This document shows positions 1 through 5,893 of a stretch of DNA of 14,599 nt, one piece after another. The DNA is from an uncultured Mobiluncus sp. (GTDB lineage Bacteria > Actinomycetota > Actinomycetes > Actinomycetales > Actinomycetaceae): the NCBI RefSeq assembly GCF_943914685.1, contig NZ_CALUCZ010000028.1, positions 1 through 14,599 on the forward strand, given 5' to 3'. Both the position numbers and the translations under genes were made by a program. Position 1 is the stretch's first letter. Each line of letters begins with the position of its first letter. The notes beneath the pieces are model-generated. The model ran no database searches. It was not told the origin of the DNA and saw only the letters and a program-made list of their open reading frames with translations.

Positions 1-104
1 CCATACCGACAGGACTACTAGAAATCAAAAATCAACAATTTATGTCCTATAACCCTAAATTCGTATCCGCGTGCCGTATCCGAATCGACAGGAGACAATC
101 GGTT

Positions 105-121
105 TTGTGACAGGGTCACAA
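105..121. repeat. Perfect 7-bp palindrome downstream of the IclR gene
   Basis: The sequence TTGTGACAGGGTCACAA is a perfect inverted repeat with 7-bp arms and a 3-nt centre, 22 bp beyond the stop codon of the IclR gene. It contains TGTGA-N5-TCACA, one base short of the TGTGA-N6-TCACA form bound by Crp/GlxR-type regulators. No T-run follows it on either strand, so it is a poor intrinsic terminator. It could be a protein-binding site for whatever lies to the left, or a simple RNA hairpin. The rest of positions 1-143 is AT-rich at the left end and shows no gene, tRNA or convincing promoter. Confidence 0.4.
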
Positions 122-143
122 GGGCGTGGGGCAGGCCGGGCGG

Positions 144-872
144 TTATTCCTCGTCGCGGCGCAGGAATTCGCTCAAGCGGTTGGCGGCGGCGACGACGGC
201 GGTGCCGTGGGTGCGGCCGGGCTGGCGGCCCAAGCGTTCGATGGGGCCCGAGACAGATACGGCGGCGACCACTCTCCCGGTGGCGCCGCGTACCGGGGCG
301 GACACGGAGGCGACGCCGGGCTCGCGTTCCCCCACCGATTGTGCCCAGCCGCGCCGACGCACTTCTGAAAGCATAGTGGCGTTAAATGCCGCCCCGCGCA
401 GCCCCCGGTGTAGACGTTCTGGTTCCTCCCACGCGAGCAGGATTTGGGCGGCGGATCCAGCTTGCATAGTCAGGGTCGCTCCCACCGGAATCGAATCGCG
501 CAAACCGATGGGTCGTTCGGCAGCAGCCACACAAATCCGCTGGTCGCCTTGACGGCGATACAGTTGGCAAGACTCGTGAGTATGGTCGCGCAAGGCAGCC
601 AGCACTGGTGCGGCGACGCTCAAAAGTCTGTCGTCCCCGGCTGCTCCGGCCAGTTCCGCTAGGCGGGGCCCTAACGTGAAACGTCCTTGAGAGTCCCGGG
701 TCAGGAAGCGATGGTGTTCCAAAGCCACCGCGAGGCGGTAAATGGTGGGCCTGGCCAAATGCGTGGTGTCCACCAGTTGAGCCAAGGTCGCGGGACCGGC
801 CTCCAACGTTGAGAGAATCAGCACCGCTTTGTCGAGTACCCCTACACCGGAATTTGCGCTAGACTTGTCCAT
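144..872 (-). CDS. ltbR: IclR-family transcriptional regulator, LtbR/NdgR-like
   Basis: This 242-residue protein has the IclR layout: an N-terminal winged helix-turn-helix (about residues 10-70, running through LDKAVLIL, LAQLVDTTHLARPTIYRL and RFTLGPRL) and a C-terminal effector-binding domain. Its length is normal for the family. The start is the ATG at 872, because the extension upstream has no family resemblance and would run through the leuC promoter region. There is no Shine-Dalgarno sequence before it, but a -35/-10 pair places the predicted transcript start on the ATG, so the mRNA is probably leaderless. It is divergent from leuCD, the arrangement of Corynebacterium LtbR and Streptomyces NdgR, which control leucine and related amino-acid genes. 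That role is inferred from position and family; no effector can be read from the sequence. Confidence 0.88.
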   Translation of the reverse strand: MDKSSANSGVGVLDKAVLILSTLEAGPATLAQLVDTTHLARPTIYRLAVALEHHRFLTRDSQGRFTLGPRLAELAGAAGDDRLLSVAAPVLAALRDHTHESCQLYRRQGDQRICVAAAERPIGLRDSIPVGATLTMQAGSAAQILLAWEEPERLHRGLRGAAFNATMLSEVRRRGWAQSVGEREPGVASVSAPVRGATGRVVAAVSVSGPIERLGRQPGRTHGTAVVAAANRLSEFLRRDEE

Positions 873-878
873 AACTTG

Positions 879-907
879 ATATTGCCATCTCACATTGTGA
901 AATGCAA
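879..907 (-). promoter_or_regulatory. Promoter of the IclR gene, probably leaderless
   Basis: On the minus strand TTGCAT (907-902) is followed by a 17-bp spacer and CAATAT (884-879). Six bases separate the -10 from the ATG at 872, so transcription would start at the start codon itself, as is common in actinobacteria. The spacer and -35 overlap the palindrome at 886-904, which suggests autoregulation. Confidence 0.5.
886..904. promoter_or_regulatory. Candidate IclR-family operator between the regulator gene and leuC
   Basis: CATCTCACATTGTGAAATG is an imperfect palindrome centred on 895, with 8 of 9 position pairs complementary. It lies 14 bp upstream of the regulator start and inside its predicted promoter, and it also falls in the upstream control region of leuC. 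The position fits a site where the divergent IclR protein would repress both itself and leuCD. Assignment of the binding protein is inferred from location only. Confidence 0.5.
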
Positions 908-908
908 G

Positions 909-938
909 TTGGCTGGTGATACCGGGTAAGCATTGATA
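909..938 (+). promoter_or_regulatory. Possible leuC promoter
   Basis: TTGGCT (909-914) and TTGATA (933-938) with an 18-bp spacer form a modest -35/-10 pair. An alternative is TTGTGA (895-900) with TGATAC (917-922) and a 16-bp spacer, which would overlap the palindrome at 886-904. Either leaves a leader of roughly 70-90 nt before leuC. No leucine-codon leader peptide or attenuator is visible in that leader. Confidence 0.28.
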
Positions 939-1016
939 ACAACAGGAAAACCCGCGGAACCCCGCACCGTCCCCAATGGGCGATTGTTCCGGACTGCGCA
1001 ACGAAAAGAGGCAAAA

Positions 1017-2417
1017 ATGGGTGAGACGCTTGCACAAAAAGTATGGCGCGACCACGTGGTGAAAAAAGGGGAAAACGGAGCGCCGGATTTGCTCTATATC
1101 GACCTGCAGCTGTGCCACGAAGTGACCAGTCCGCAAGCCTTTGACGGGCTGCGCCAAGCCGGGCGGAAAGTGCGCCGCCCCGAACTGACGCTGGCCACCG
1201 AGGACCACAACACCCCCACACAAGACATTGACCGTCCCATCACTGACCCGACCTCCGCGTTGCAGATTGAAACCTTGCGAAAAAATGCCGCGGAGTTCGG
1301 TCTACGCCTCCACTCCCTGGGCGACGCCGACCAGGGCATTGTTCACGTGGTCGGGCCGCAGCTGGGGTTGACCCAACCGGGAATGACTGTCGTCTGCGGA
1401 GATTCGCACACGTCTACCCACGGGGCTTTCGGGGCGCTGGCTTTCGGTATCGGAACCTCTGAGGTAGAGCACGTGTTGGCGACCCAAACCTTGCCGCTAG
1501 CTCCGTTTAAAACCATGGCGATTAATGTTTCCGGGCATTTGAAACCGGGTGTGACCTCGAAAGACTTGATCTTGGCGATTATTGCGAAAATCGGCACCAA
1601 CGGCGGGCAAGGTTACGTCCTGGAATACCGCGGCTCCGCGATTGAGGACTTGTCGATGGAAGCGCGGATGACAATTTGCAATATGTCTATCGAGGCCGGG
1701 GCGCGTGCCGGCATGATTGCCCCGGACGACACGACTTTTGCGTACTTACAAGGCCGTCCGCACGCGCCTGAGGGAGCGGATTGGGACGCCGCCGTGGCGT
1801 ACTGGCGAACCCTGCCGACCGACGCGGACGCCCAGTTTGACGCCGAGGTCGATATTGACGCCGATGCCCTCGAACCCTTCGTGACCTGGGGCACCAATCC
1901 GGGCATGGGGGTGGCGTTGAGCGGGGAAGTGCCCGACCCCGCCGCGCTGAGTGATGAGACCGCACGCCTGACTGCCCAGAAAGCCCTGGCATACATGGAT
2001 TTGCAGCCCGGCACAAAAATGCGCGACATCAAAGTGGACACGGTGTTTATCGGCTCGTGCACGAACGGGCGTTTGGAGGACTTGCGTGCCGCTGCCGAGG
2101 TCGTGAAGGGCCGTCACAAGAGTCCGGACGTGCGAGTGCTGGTGGTTCCGGGTTCTGCGCGGGTGCGTCTGCAGGCAGAACGGGAAGGCCTCGATCAGAT
2201 TTTCCGCGATTTTGGCGCCGAGTGGCGCAACGCCGGTTGTTCCATGTGCCTGGCTATGAACCCGGACAAACTCGCGCCCGGCGAACGTTCAGCCTCGACT
2301 TCCAACCGCAACTTTGAGGGCCGCCAAGGCAAGGGCGGGCGTACCCACCTGGTGAGTCCGCTGGTCGCCGCCGCCACCGCGATTCGCGGCACCCTCAGCG
2401 GCCCCAACGACCTATAG
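1017..2417 (+). CDS. leuC: 3-isopropylmalate dehydratase large subunit
   Basis: LeuC is the catalytic [4Fe-4S] subunit of isopropylmalate isomerase, which converts 2-isopropylmalate to 3-isopropylmalate in leucine synthesis in the cytoplasm. The 466-residue length is typical. The three cluster cysteines are visible as Cys348 in FIGSCTNGR and Cys408/Cys411 in GCSMC, and the conserved substrate-domain motif CGDSHTSTHGAFG starts at residue 127. The frame is open back to 933, but the ATG at 1017 gives the family N-terminus (GETLAQKVWRDH) and has GAGG at 1008-1011 at good spacing. leuD follows after 26 bp, so the two subunits are very likely co-transcribed. The divergent IclR protein is the probable regulator. 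Confidence 0.97.
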   Translation: MGETLAQKVWRDHVVKKGENGAPDLLYIDLQLCHEVTSPQAFDGLRQAGRKVRRPELTLATEDHNTPTQDIDRPITDPTSALQIETLRKNAAEFGLRLHSLGDADQGIVHVVGPQLGLTQPGMTVVCGDSHTSTHGAFGALAFGIGTSEVEHVLATQTLPLAPFKTMAINVSGHLKPGVTSKDLILAIIAKIGTNGGQGYVLEYRGSAIEDLSMEARMTICNMSIEAGARAGMIAPDDTTFAYLQGRPHAPEGADWDAAVAYWRTLPTDADAQFDAEVDIDADALEPFVTWGTNPGMGVALSGEVPDPAALSDETARLTAQKALAYMDLQPGTKMRDIKVDTVFIGSCTNGRLEDLRAAAEVVKGRHKSPDVRVLVVPGSARVRLQAEREGLDQIFRDFGAEWRNAGCSMCLAMNPDKLAPGERSASTSNRNFEGRQGKGGRTHLVSPLVAAATAIRGTLSGPNDL

Positions 2418-2443
2418 ATTCAGCTTTAAGAAAAGGAAAACAA

Positions 2444-3082
2444 ATGGAAAAGTTTACGAAACACACCGGCGTGGGAGTTCCGCTGCAGGTCACGAACGTG
2501 GATACCGATCAGATTATCCCCGCGGTTTATTTGAAACGTGTGACAAAGACCGGGTTCGATGACGCGCTGTTTGCCGCCTGGCGCACGGACCCGGAGTTCG
2601 TGCTGAATCAAGAGGCTTACCGGTCGGGCACCGTCCTCGTGGCAGGAAAGGACTTTGGCACCGGATCGAGTCGTGAGCACGCGGTGTGGGCGCTGCGCGA
2701 TTACGGTTTCAAAGTCATTCTCTCGCCGAAATTTGCCGATATTTTCCGGGGTAATGCCGGAAAACAGGGCTTGGTGACCGGGGTCATCAGCCAGGCCGAC
2801 TGCGACCGACTCTGGGAGATTCTGCAAGCCAATCCGGGAGCGGAAGTTTGCGTGGATTTGGAGGCGCGCACCGCCACTGTTGGGGATTTCACCTGCAGTT
2901 TTGCTATAGATGATTACACGCGTTGGCGTTTGATGGAGGGGTTGGACGATATTTCGCTGACCCTGCGTGACGAGGCGGCCATCGCCGCTTACGAAGCTCG
3001 CCGCCCATCTTTCAAACCGAAGACGCTGCCGGCCAAACACCTGCCGCCAGAGCCGGTTCAATCCGCTCGTCCCGTGAACTAG
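2444..3082 (+). CDS. leuD: 3-isopropylmalate dehydratase small subunit
   Basis: LeuD is the swivelling small subunit that joins LeuC to form isopropylmalate isomerase. It has 212 residues, near the family norm of about 200. The N-terminal VTNVDTDQIIPA (residues 16-27) and the substrate-binding loop GKDFGTGSSREHA (residues 68-80) are diagnostic. An AAGGAAAAC purine-rich ribosome site lies just before the ATG. The last 20 or so residues are basic and proline-containing and look like a variable tail. leuA and leuB are not in the window, so the rest of the leucine pathway must be elsewhere if it is complete. Confidence 0.97.
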   Translation: MEKFTKHTGVGVPLQVTNVDTDQIIPAVYLKRVTKTGFDDALFAAWRTDPEFVLNQEAYRSGTVLVAGKDFGTGSSREHAVWALRDYGFKVILSPKFADIFRGNAGKQGLVTGVISQADCDRLWEILQANPGAEVCVDLEARTATVGDFTCSFAIDDYTRWRLMEGLDDISLTLRDEAAIAAYEARRPSFKPKTLPAKHLPPEPVQSARPVN

Positions 3083-3090
3083 AGCCGGGC

Positions 3091-3121
3091 GCGGCGACCC
3101 TACGCGGTGCGGGAGCGTCGC
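3091..3121 (+). repeat. GC-rich hairpin between leuD and murA
   Basis: GCGGCGACCC (3091-3100) can pair with GGGAGCGTCGC (3111-3121): six base pairs including one G-U, a small internal loop, three G-C pairs and a 10-nt terminal loop. It begins 9 bases after the leuD stop. No T-run follows, so it is either a weak terminator or an mRNA processing/stability element that separates leuCD from murA expression. Confidence 0.35.
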
Positions 3122-3125
3122 GGGG

Positions 3126-3131
3126 TAAAAT
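3126..3131 (+). promoter_or_regulatory. Possible -10 element for murA
   Basis: TAAAAT matches the -10 consensus at five of six positions and lies 34 bp before the murA ATG, after the leuD-murA hairpin. No convincing -35 is found 16-18 bp upstream (the sequence there is GC-rich), so this is tentative. A separate promoter would make sense because murA is essential and leuCD is amino-acid regulated. Confidence 0.3.
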
Positions 3132-3152
3132 AGGAGGAACCTATTGAGTTGA
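3129..3152 (+). promoter_or_regulatory. Small hairpin and dipeptide minigene before murA
   Basis: AATAGG (3129-3134) and CCTATT (3140-3145) form a perfect 6-bp stem with loop AGGAA. The stem-loop holds an AGGAGG ribosome-binding sequence (3132-3137). Six bases after that sequence is TTG AGT TGA (3144-3152), a two-codon frame with ideal spacing. murA uses its own downstream GGAAGGA (3154-3160). This could be a translational leader or chance; the minigene is not in frame with murA. Confidence 0.25.
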
Positions 3153-3165
3153 CGGAAGGAAGCCG

Positions 3166-4485
3166 ATGTCGGTTTTGCAGGTGAATGGCGGGCGACCGCT
3201 GCAGGGAGAGATAACCGTGCGGGGAGCCAAGAACCTAGTTCCCAAAGCCATGGTGGCCTCGTTGCTTTCCCCGGAAACATCCCAGCTGGCGTCGGTGCCG
3301 GACATTCGCGACGTCGAAGTGGTCACGAAACTGTTGAACCTGCACGGAGTCGAAGTCGATTTCGACAAAACCGAGGGCGTGCTGACGATGAATCCCGCCA
3401 AGGTCGCCGCCGCTGCGGTGCATGACATCGACCGGCATGCAGGCTCGTCACGTATCCCCATTCTGTTGTGCGGGCCACTGCTGCACCGTTTGGGCCAGGC
3501 GATTATTCCGAATCTGGGAGGCTGCAATATCGGCGGGCGTCCCATCGATTTTCACCTCAATACTTTGCGGGCTTTCGGCGCGGAAGTCGAGAAACTGCCT
3601 AATGGAATCCATCTTTCCGCTCCCAACGGGCTGGAGGGTACGAAAGTTGAGCTGCCGTATCCGAGCGTGGGCGCCACCGAGCAAACCCTGCTGACCGCAG
3701 TGCGGGCGCGGGGCATCACCGAGCTGCGCGGGGCGGCAGTGGAACCCGAAATCATGGATTTGGTCGCTATCCTGCAAAAAATGGGCGCGATTATTTCCGT
3801 GGACACTGACCGGGTCATCCGCATCGAAGGGGTCGATGAGCTGCGCGGATTCACTCACACCGCCCTGCCGGATCGGATTGAGGCGGCGTCGTGGGCTTCG
3901 GCGGCGCTGGTGACCGGGGGGGATATCACGGTCAAGGGCGCTCGTCAGGCTGACATGATGACGTTCCTCAACACGTTCCGTAAGGTCGGCGGGGATTTCG
4001 ACATCACCGAGGATTCGATTCGGTTCCGGCGCGGCACTCGGGGTGATTTGAAGTCGATTGTGCTGGAAACCAATGTTCACCCCGGTTTTATGACCGACTG
4101 GCAGCAGCCTCTGGTGGTGGCGTTGACGCAGGCTCAGGGTTTGTCGATTGTGCACGAGACCGTGTACGAAAATCGTTTCGGTTTCACCGAGGCATTGCGT
4201 CGAATGGGGGCGCATATCCAGGTCTACCGCGAGTGCTTGGGCGGACTGCGGTGTCGTTTCGGGGCACGGAACTTTTACCATTCCGCGGTTATATCCGGGC
4301 CGACTCCGCTGCACGGCACAGACATCGAGGTTCCGGATTTGCGCGGCGGTTTTTCGCACCTCATCGCCGCTTTGGCGGCGCAGGGCGTATCGAATGTTTC
4401 CGGAGTGGACATCATCAACCGCGGCTATGAAAACTTCATGAACAAGCTAAAGGCTTTGGACGCGCAGGTGGAGCTGCACTCATGA
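3166..4485 (+). CDS. murA: UDP-N-acetylglucosamine 1-carboxyvinyltransferase
   Basis: MurA transfers enolpyruvate from phosphoenolpyruvate to UDP-GlcNAc, the first committed step of peptidoglycan precursor synthesis in the cytoplasm. The 439 residues cover the full EPT fold. Visible marks are the Lys-Asn pair in GAKN (residues 20-23), the catalytic loop GGCNIGGRP with Cys120, the TDWQQP segment carrying the general-base Asp, and the C-terminal DLRGG and NRGYENFMNKL motifs. The active-site residue is Cys, not the Asp found in mycobacterial MurA. The ATG at 3166 is chosen for GGAAGGA at 3154-3160 and the family N-terminus. Its stop overlaps the plsC start by 4 bp (ATGA), so the two are translationally coupled. 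Confidence 0.96.
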   Translation: MSVLQVNGGRPLQGEITVRGAKNLVPKAMVASLLSPETSQLASVPDIRDVEVVTKLLNLHGVEVDFDKTEGVLTMNPAKVAAAAVHDIDRHAGSSRIPILLCGPLLHRLGQAIIPNLGGCNIGGRPIDFHLNTLRAFGAEVEKLPNGIHLSAPNGLEGTKVELPYPSVGATEQTLLTAVRARGITELRGAAVEPEIMDLVAILQKMGAIISVDTDRVIRIEGVDELRGFTHTALPDRIEAASWASAALVTGGDITVKGARQADMMTFLNTFRKVGGDFDITEDSIRFRRGTRGDLKSIVLETNVHPGFMTDWQQPLVVALTQAQGLSIVHETVYENRFGFTEALRRMGAHIQVYRECLGGLRCRFGARNFYHSAVISGPTPLHGTDIEVPDLRGGFSHLIAALAAQGVSNVSGVDIINRGYENFMNKLKALDAQVELHS

Positions 4486-5312
4486 CGAAATCTTCCGGTC
4501 CTGACCGCACTAGGCTGGTCGCGCAGTTTTCCCGTCCCTTTCGGTTGAACCGGGCCGGGCGTCCCGCGATGGGAGGGGTGTATTTTTGGGCTTCGCAGCC
4601 GGTGCGCGCGGTGCTGATAGCGCTGATGAAGCGGCACTATGCCGGGGTGGAACACCTGCCTGAAAGCGGGGGGTTCATCGCCGTGTCCAACCACGTTACG
4701 GAACTGGACTCGGTCACGTTTGCGCACTTCCTGGTGGCTAACCACTATTCCCCGCGAATGCTCATGAAAGAAGAAATGATGCACTGGCCGGTGGTGGGCT
4801 TTTGTGCCCGGCACTCGCGGATGATTCCGGTGTTTCGGGAAACCACACACGCGGCCGATTCCCTGATTGCCGCCAAAGCCGCCCTGCGAGTAGGGGAGTG
4901 CGTGGGAATGTTCCCGGAAGGGACCCTCACTCGTGACCCGGACTTGTGGCCGATGAAAGGCCACACCGGCGCGGCACGATTGGCGTTGGAAACCCAGGTT
5001 CCGGTGGTACCCGTCGCCCAGTGGGGGGCGCACAAGACCTTGGCACCCTACGGAAAACTGCACTGGCCGCCTCGCGGTCGGGTGTCGCTGGTGGCGGGTC
5101 CCCCCGTCGACTTGTGCGACCTCTATGGGAAACAGGACAATCACGAGGCCGTGACGGAGGCGACCCGGCGAATCATGGCTGACCTGACAGGACTTTTGCG
5201 GAGTCTGCGACCGGGTGAAGAACCCCCCGCGAAAGTGTGGGACATGAAAGTCGATGGCGACCGCTACGGACGTAAGAAAAACCACCCCAAAGGTGGCAAG
5301 AAACCACGCTAG
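4482..5312 (+). CDS. plsC: 1-acyl-sn-glycerol-3-phosphate acyltransferase family protein
   Basis: The 276-residue protein belongs to the PlsC/LPLAT family, which acylates lysophosphatidic acid to phosphatidic acid at the inner face of the membrane. The catalytic HX4D motif is NHVTELD (His71, Asp76), and the acyl-acceptor phosphate-binding motif is FPEGT (residues 144-148). A hydrophobic stretch at about residues 35-50 may dip into the membrane. The C-terminus is Lys/Arg-rich (GRKKNHPKGGKKPR), probably a disordered electrostatic membrane contact. It overlaps murA by 4 bp, as is common in actinobacteria. Exact acyl and acceptor specificity cannot be read from sequence, and actinobacterial relatives include acyltransferases of other phospholipids. 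Confidence 0.9.
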   Translation: MTKSSGPDRTRLVAQFSRPFRLNRAGRPAMGGVYFWASQPVRAVLIALMKRHYAGVEHLPESGGFIAVSNHVTELDSVTFAHFLVANHYSPRMLMKEEMMHWPVVGFCARHSRMIPVFRETTHAADSLIAAKAALRVGECVGMFPEGTLTRDPDLWPMKGHTGAARLALETQVPVVPVAQWGAHKTLAPYGKLHWPPRGRVSLVAGPPVDLCDLYGKQDNHEAVTEATRRIMADLTGLLRSLRPGEEPPAKVWDMKVDGDRYGRKKNHPKGGKKPR

Positions 5313-5346
5313 ACCTGGTGGAATACCTGGAACAGAAAGGGGGCGA

Positions 5347-5850
5347 GTGTTGCGAGACTTCGACGATGACGCCGACGAGACCAAAATCTGGGACAAGAGA
5401 ATGAAGAAAACCATGATTGGTGCATTCGTCTTCTTTGCCGCCGGATTGCTGCTGGCGTGGGCTTTTGGCAATGTTAACGGCAACAACCCAGACCAGCGCC
5501 CCGCCGACGCGGCTGCTCGTGAGGAAACCTATTGGAAACAGATTACTTTCCTGAACCCCGGTTTCCCCACCGAGCTGCGCAAAGAGGTCACCAAAATGGG
5601 GTGGCGGGCGTGCGGAAAGCTGGAATCCGGCTGGAACCCCACCCAGGTGCTGGCGTTTATTTCCGAAAGCGACAGCGGCTTTGGCAAGGATAAGCTGCCG
5701 ATGCCCGCGACCCAGGTACAGTTCTGGATTGGGGTGGAGCAATCCGCGGCGATGGCCCTGTGTCCCGAACAGGAATCGAAACTGGACGGTTGGCTGGAAA
5801 ACTTTGCCCCGAAGCCGGCCCCTACGCCTACGGTCACCGAGTCGGCCTGA
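5347..5850 (+). CDS. Single-pass membrane protein with DUF732-like extracellular domain
   Basis: The 167-residue protein has a short acidic cytoplasmic head (residues 4-11 rich in Asp), one hydrophobic segment (about 23-40, MIGAFVFFAAGLLLAW) and an exported domain. That domain resembles the DUF732 pattern of mycobacterial secreted proteins: GWRACGKLESG (Cys89), a helical middle, then a segment ending in ALCPEQ (Cys139). The two cysteines could form a disulfide. The C-terminus is Pro/Thr-rich. I chose the GTG at 5347 because GAAAGGGGG (5335-5343) lies just upstream; TTG 5350 or ATG 5401 are alternatives that leave the domain intact. It sits where gpsA is often found between plsC and ddl. Function is unknown; a cell-envelope role is suggested only by location and topology. 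Confidence 0.72.
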   Translation: MLRDFDDDADETKIWDKRMKKTMIGAFVFFAAGLLLAWAFGNVNGNNPDQRPADAAAREETYWKQITFLNPGFPTELRKEVTKMGWRACGKLESGWNPTQVLAFISESDSGFGKDKLPMPATQVQFWIGVEQSAAMALCPEQESKLDGWLENFAPKPAPTPTVTESA

Positions 5851-5872
5851 GCGGAATTCAAGAAAAACTCCC

Positions 5873-5893
5873 GAAAGGACTAAAGTTTTACCC
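5873..5893 (+). promoter_or_regulatory. Unusual translation-initiation region of ddl
   Basis: GAAAGGA (5873-5879) is the only ribosome-binding-like sequence before ddl, but it lies 14 nt from the ATG, longer than the usual 5-10. Between them TAAAGT (5881-5886) is followed by 7 bases and the ATG, the spacing of a leaderless actinobacterial promoter. ddl may therefore have an internal leaderless transcript as well as read-through from upstream. Confidence 0.25.

Noticed and set aside
1..143. tRNA or small gene at the left edge, as tRNAs often sit near this locus in actinobacteria.
   Set aside because: No cloverleaf pairing or T-loop GTTCRA-type motif was found, and the only open frame runs antisense to the IclR gene.
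933..1016. N-terminal extension of LeuC to the ATG at 933.
   Set aside because: The 28 extra residues are not LeuC-like, and the ATG at 1017 has its own ribosome site and the family N-terminus.
873..1223. N-terminal extension of the IclR frame to 1223, giving 359 residues.
   Set aside because: The extra 117 residues do not resemble the family and would overlap the leuC start; family length and the promoter geometry favour the ATG at 872.
2426..4359. Minus-strand open frames opposite leuD and murA (about 284 and 303 codons).
   Set aside because: Same reasons: full overlap with leuD and murA, no family motifs, no credible ribosome sites.
5254..5346. Upstream extension of the small membrane protein to ATG 5254.
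   Set aside because: It would overlap the plsC C-terminus by 59 bases and adds a basic stretch before the acidic head; GTG 5347 has a nearby ribosome site.
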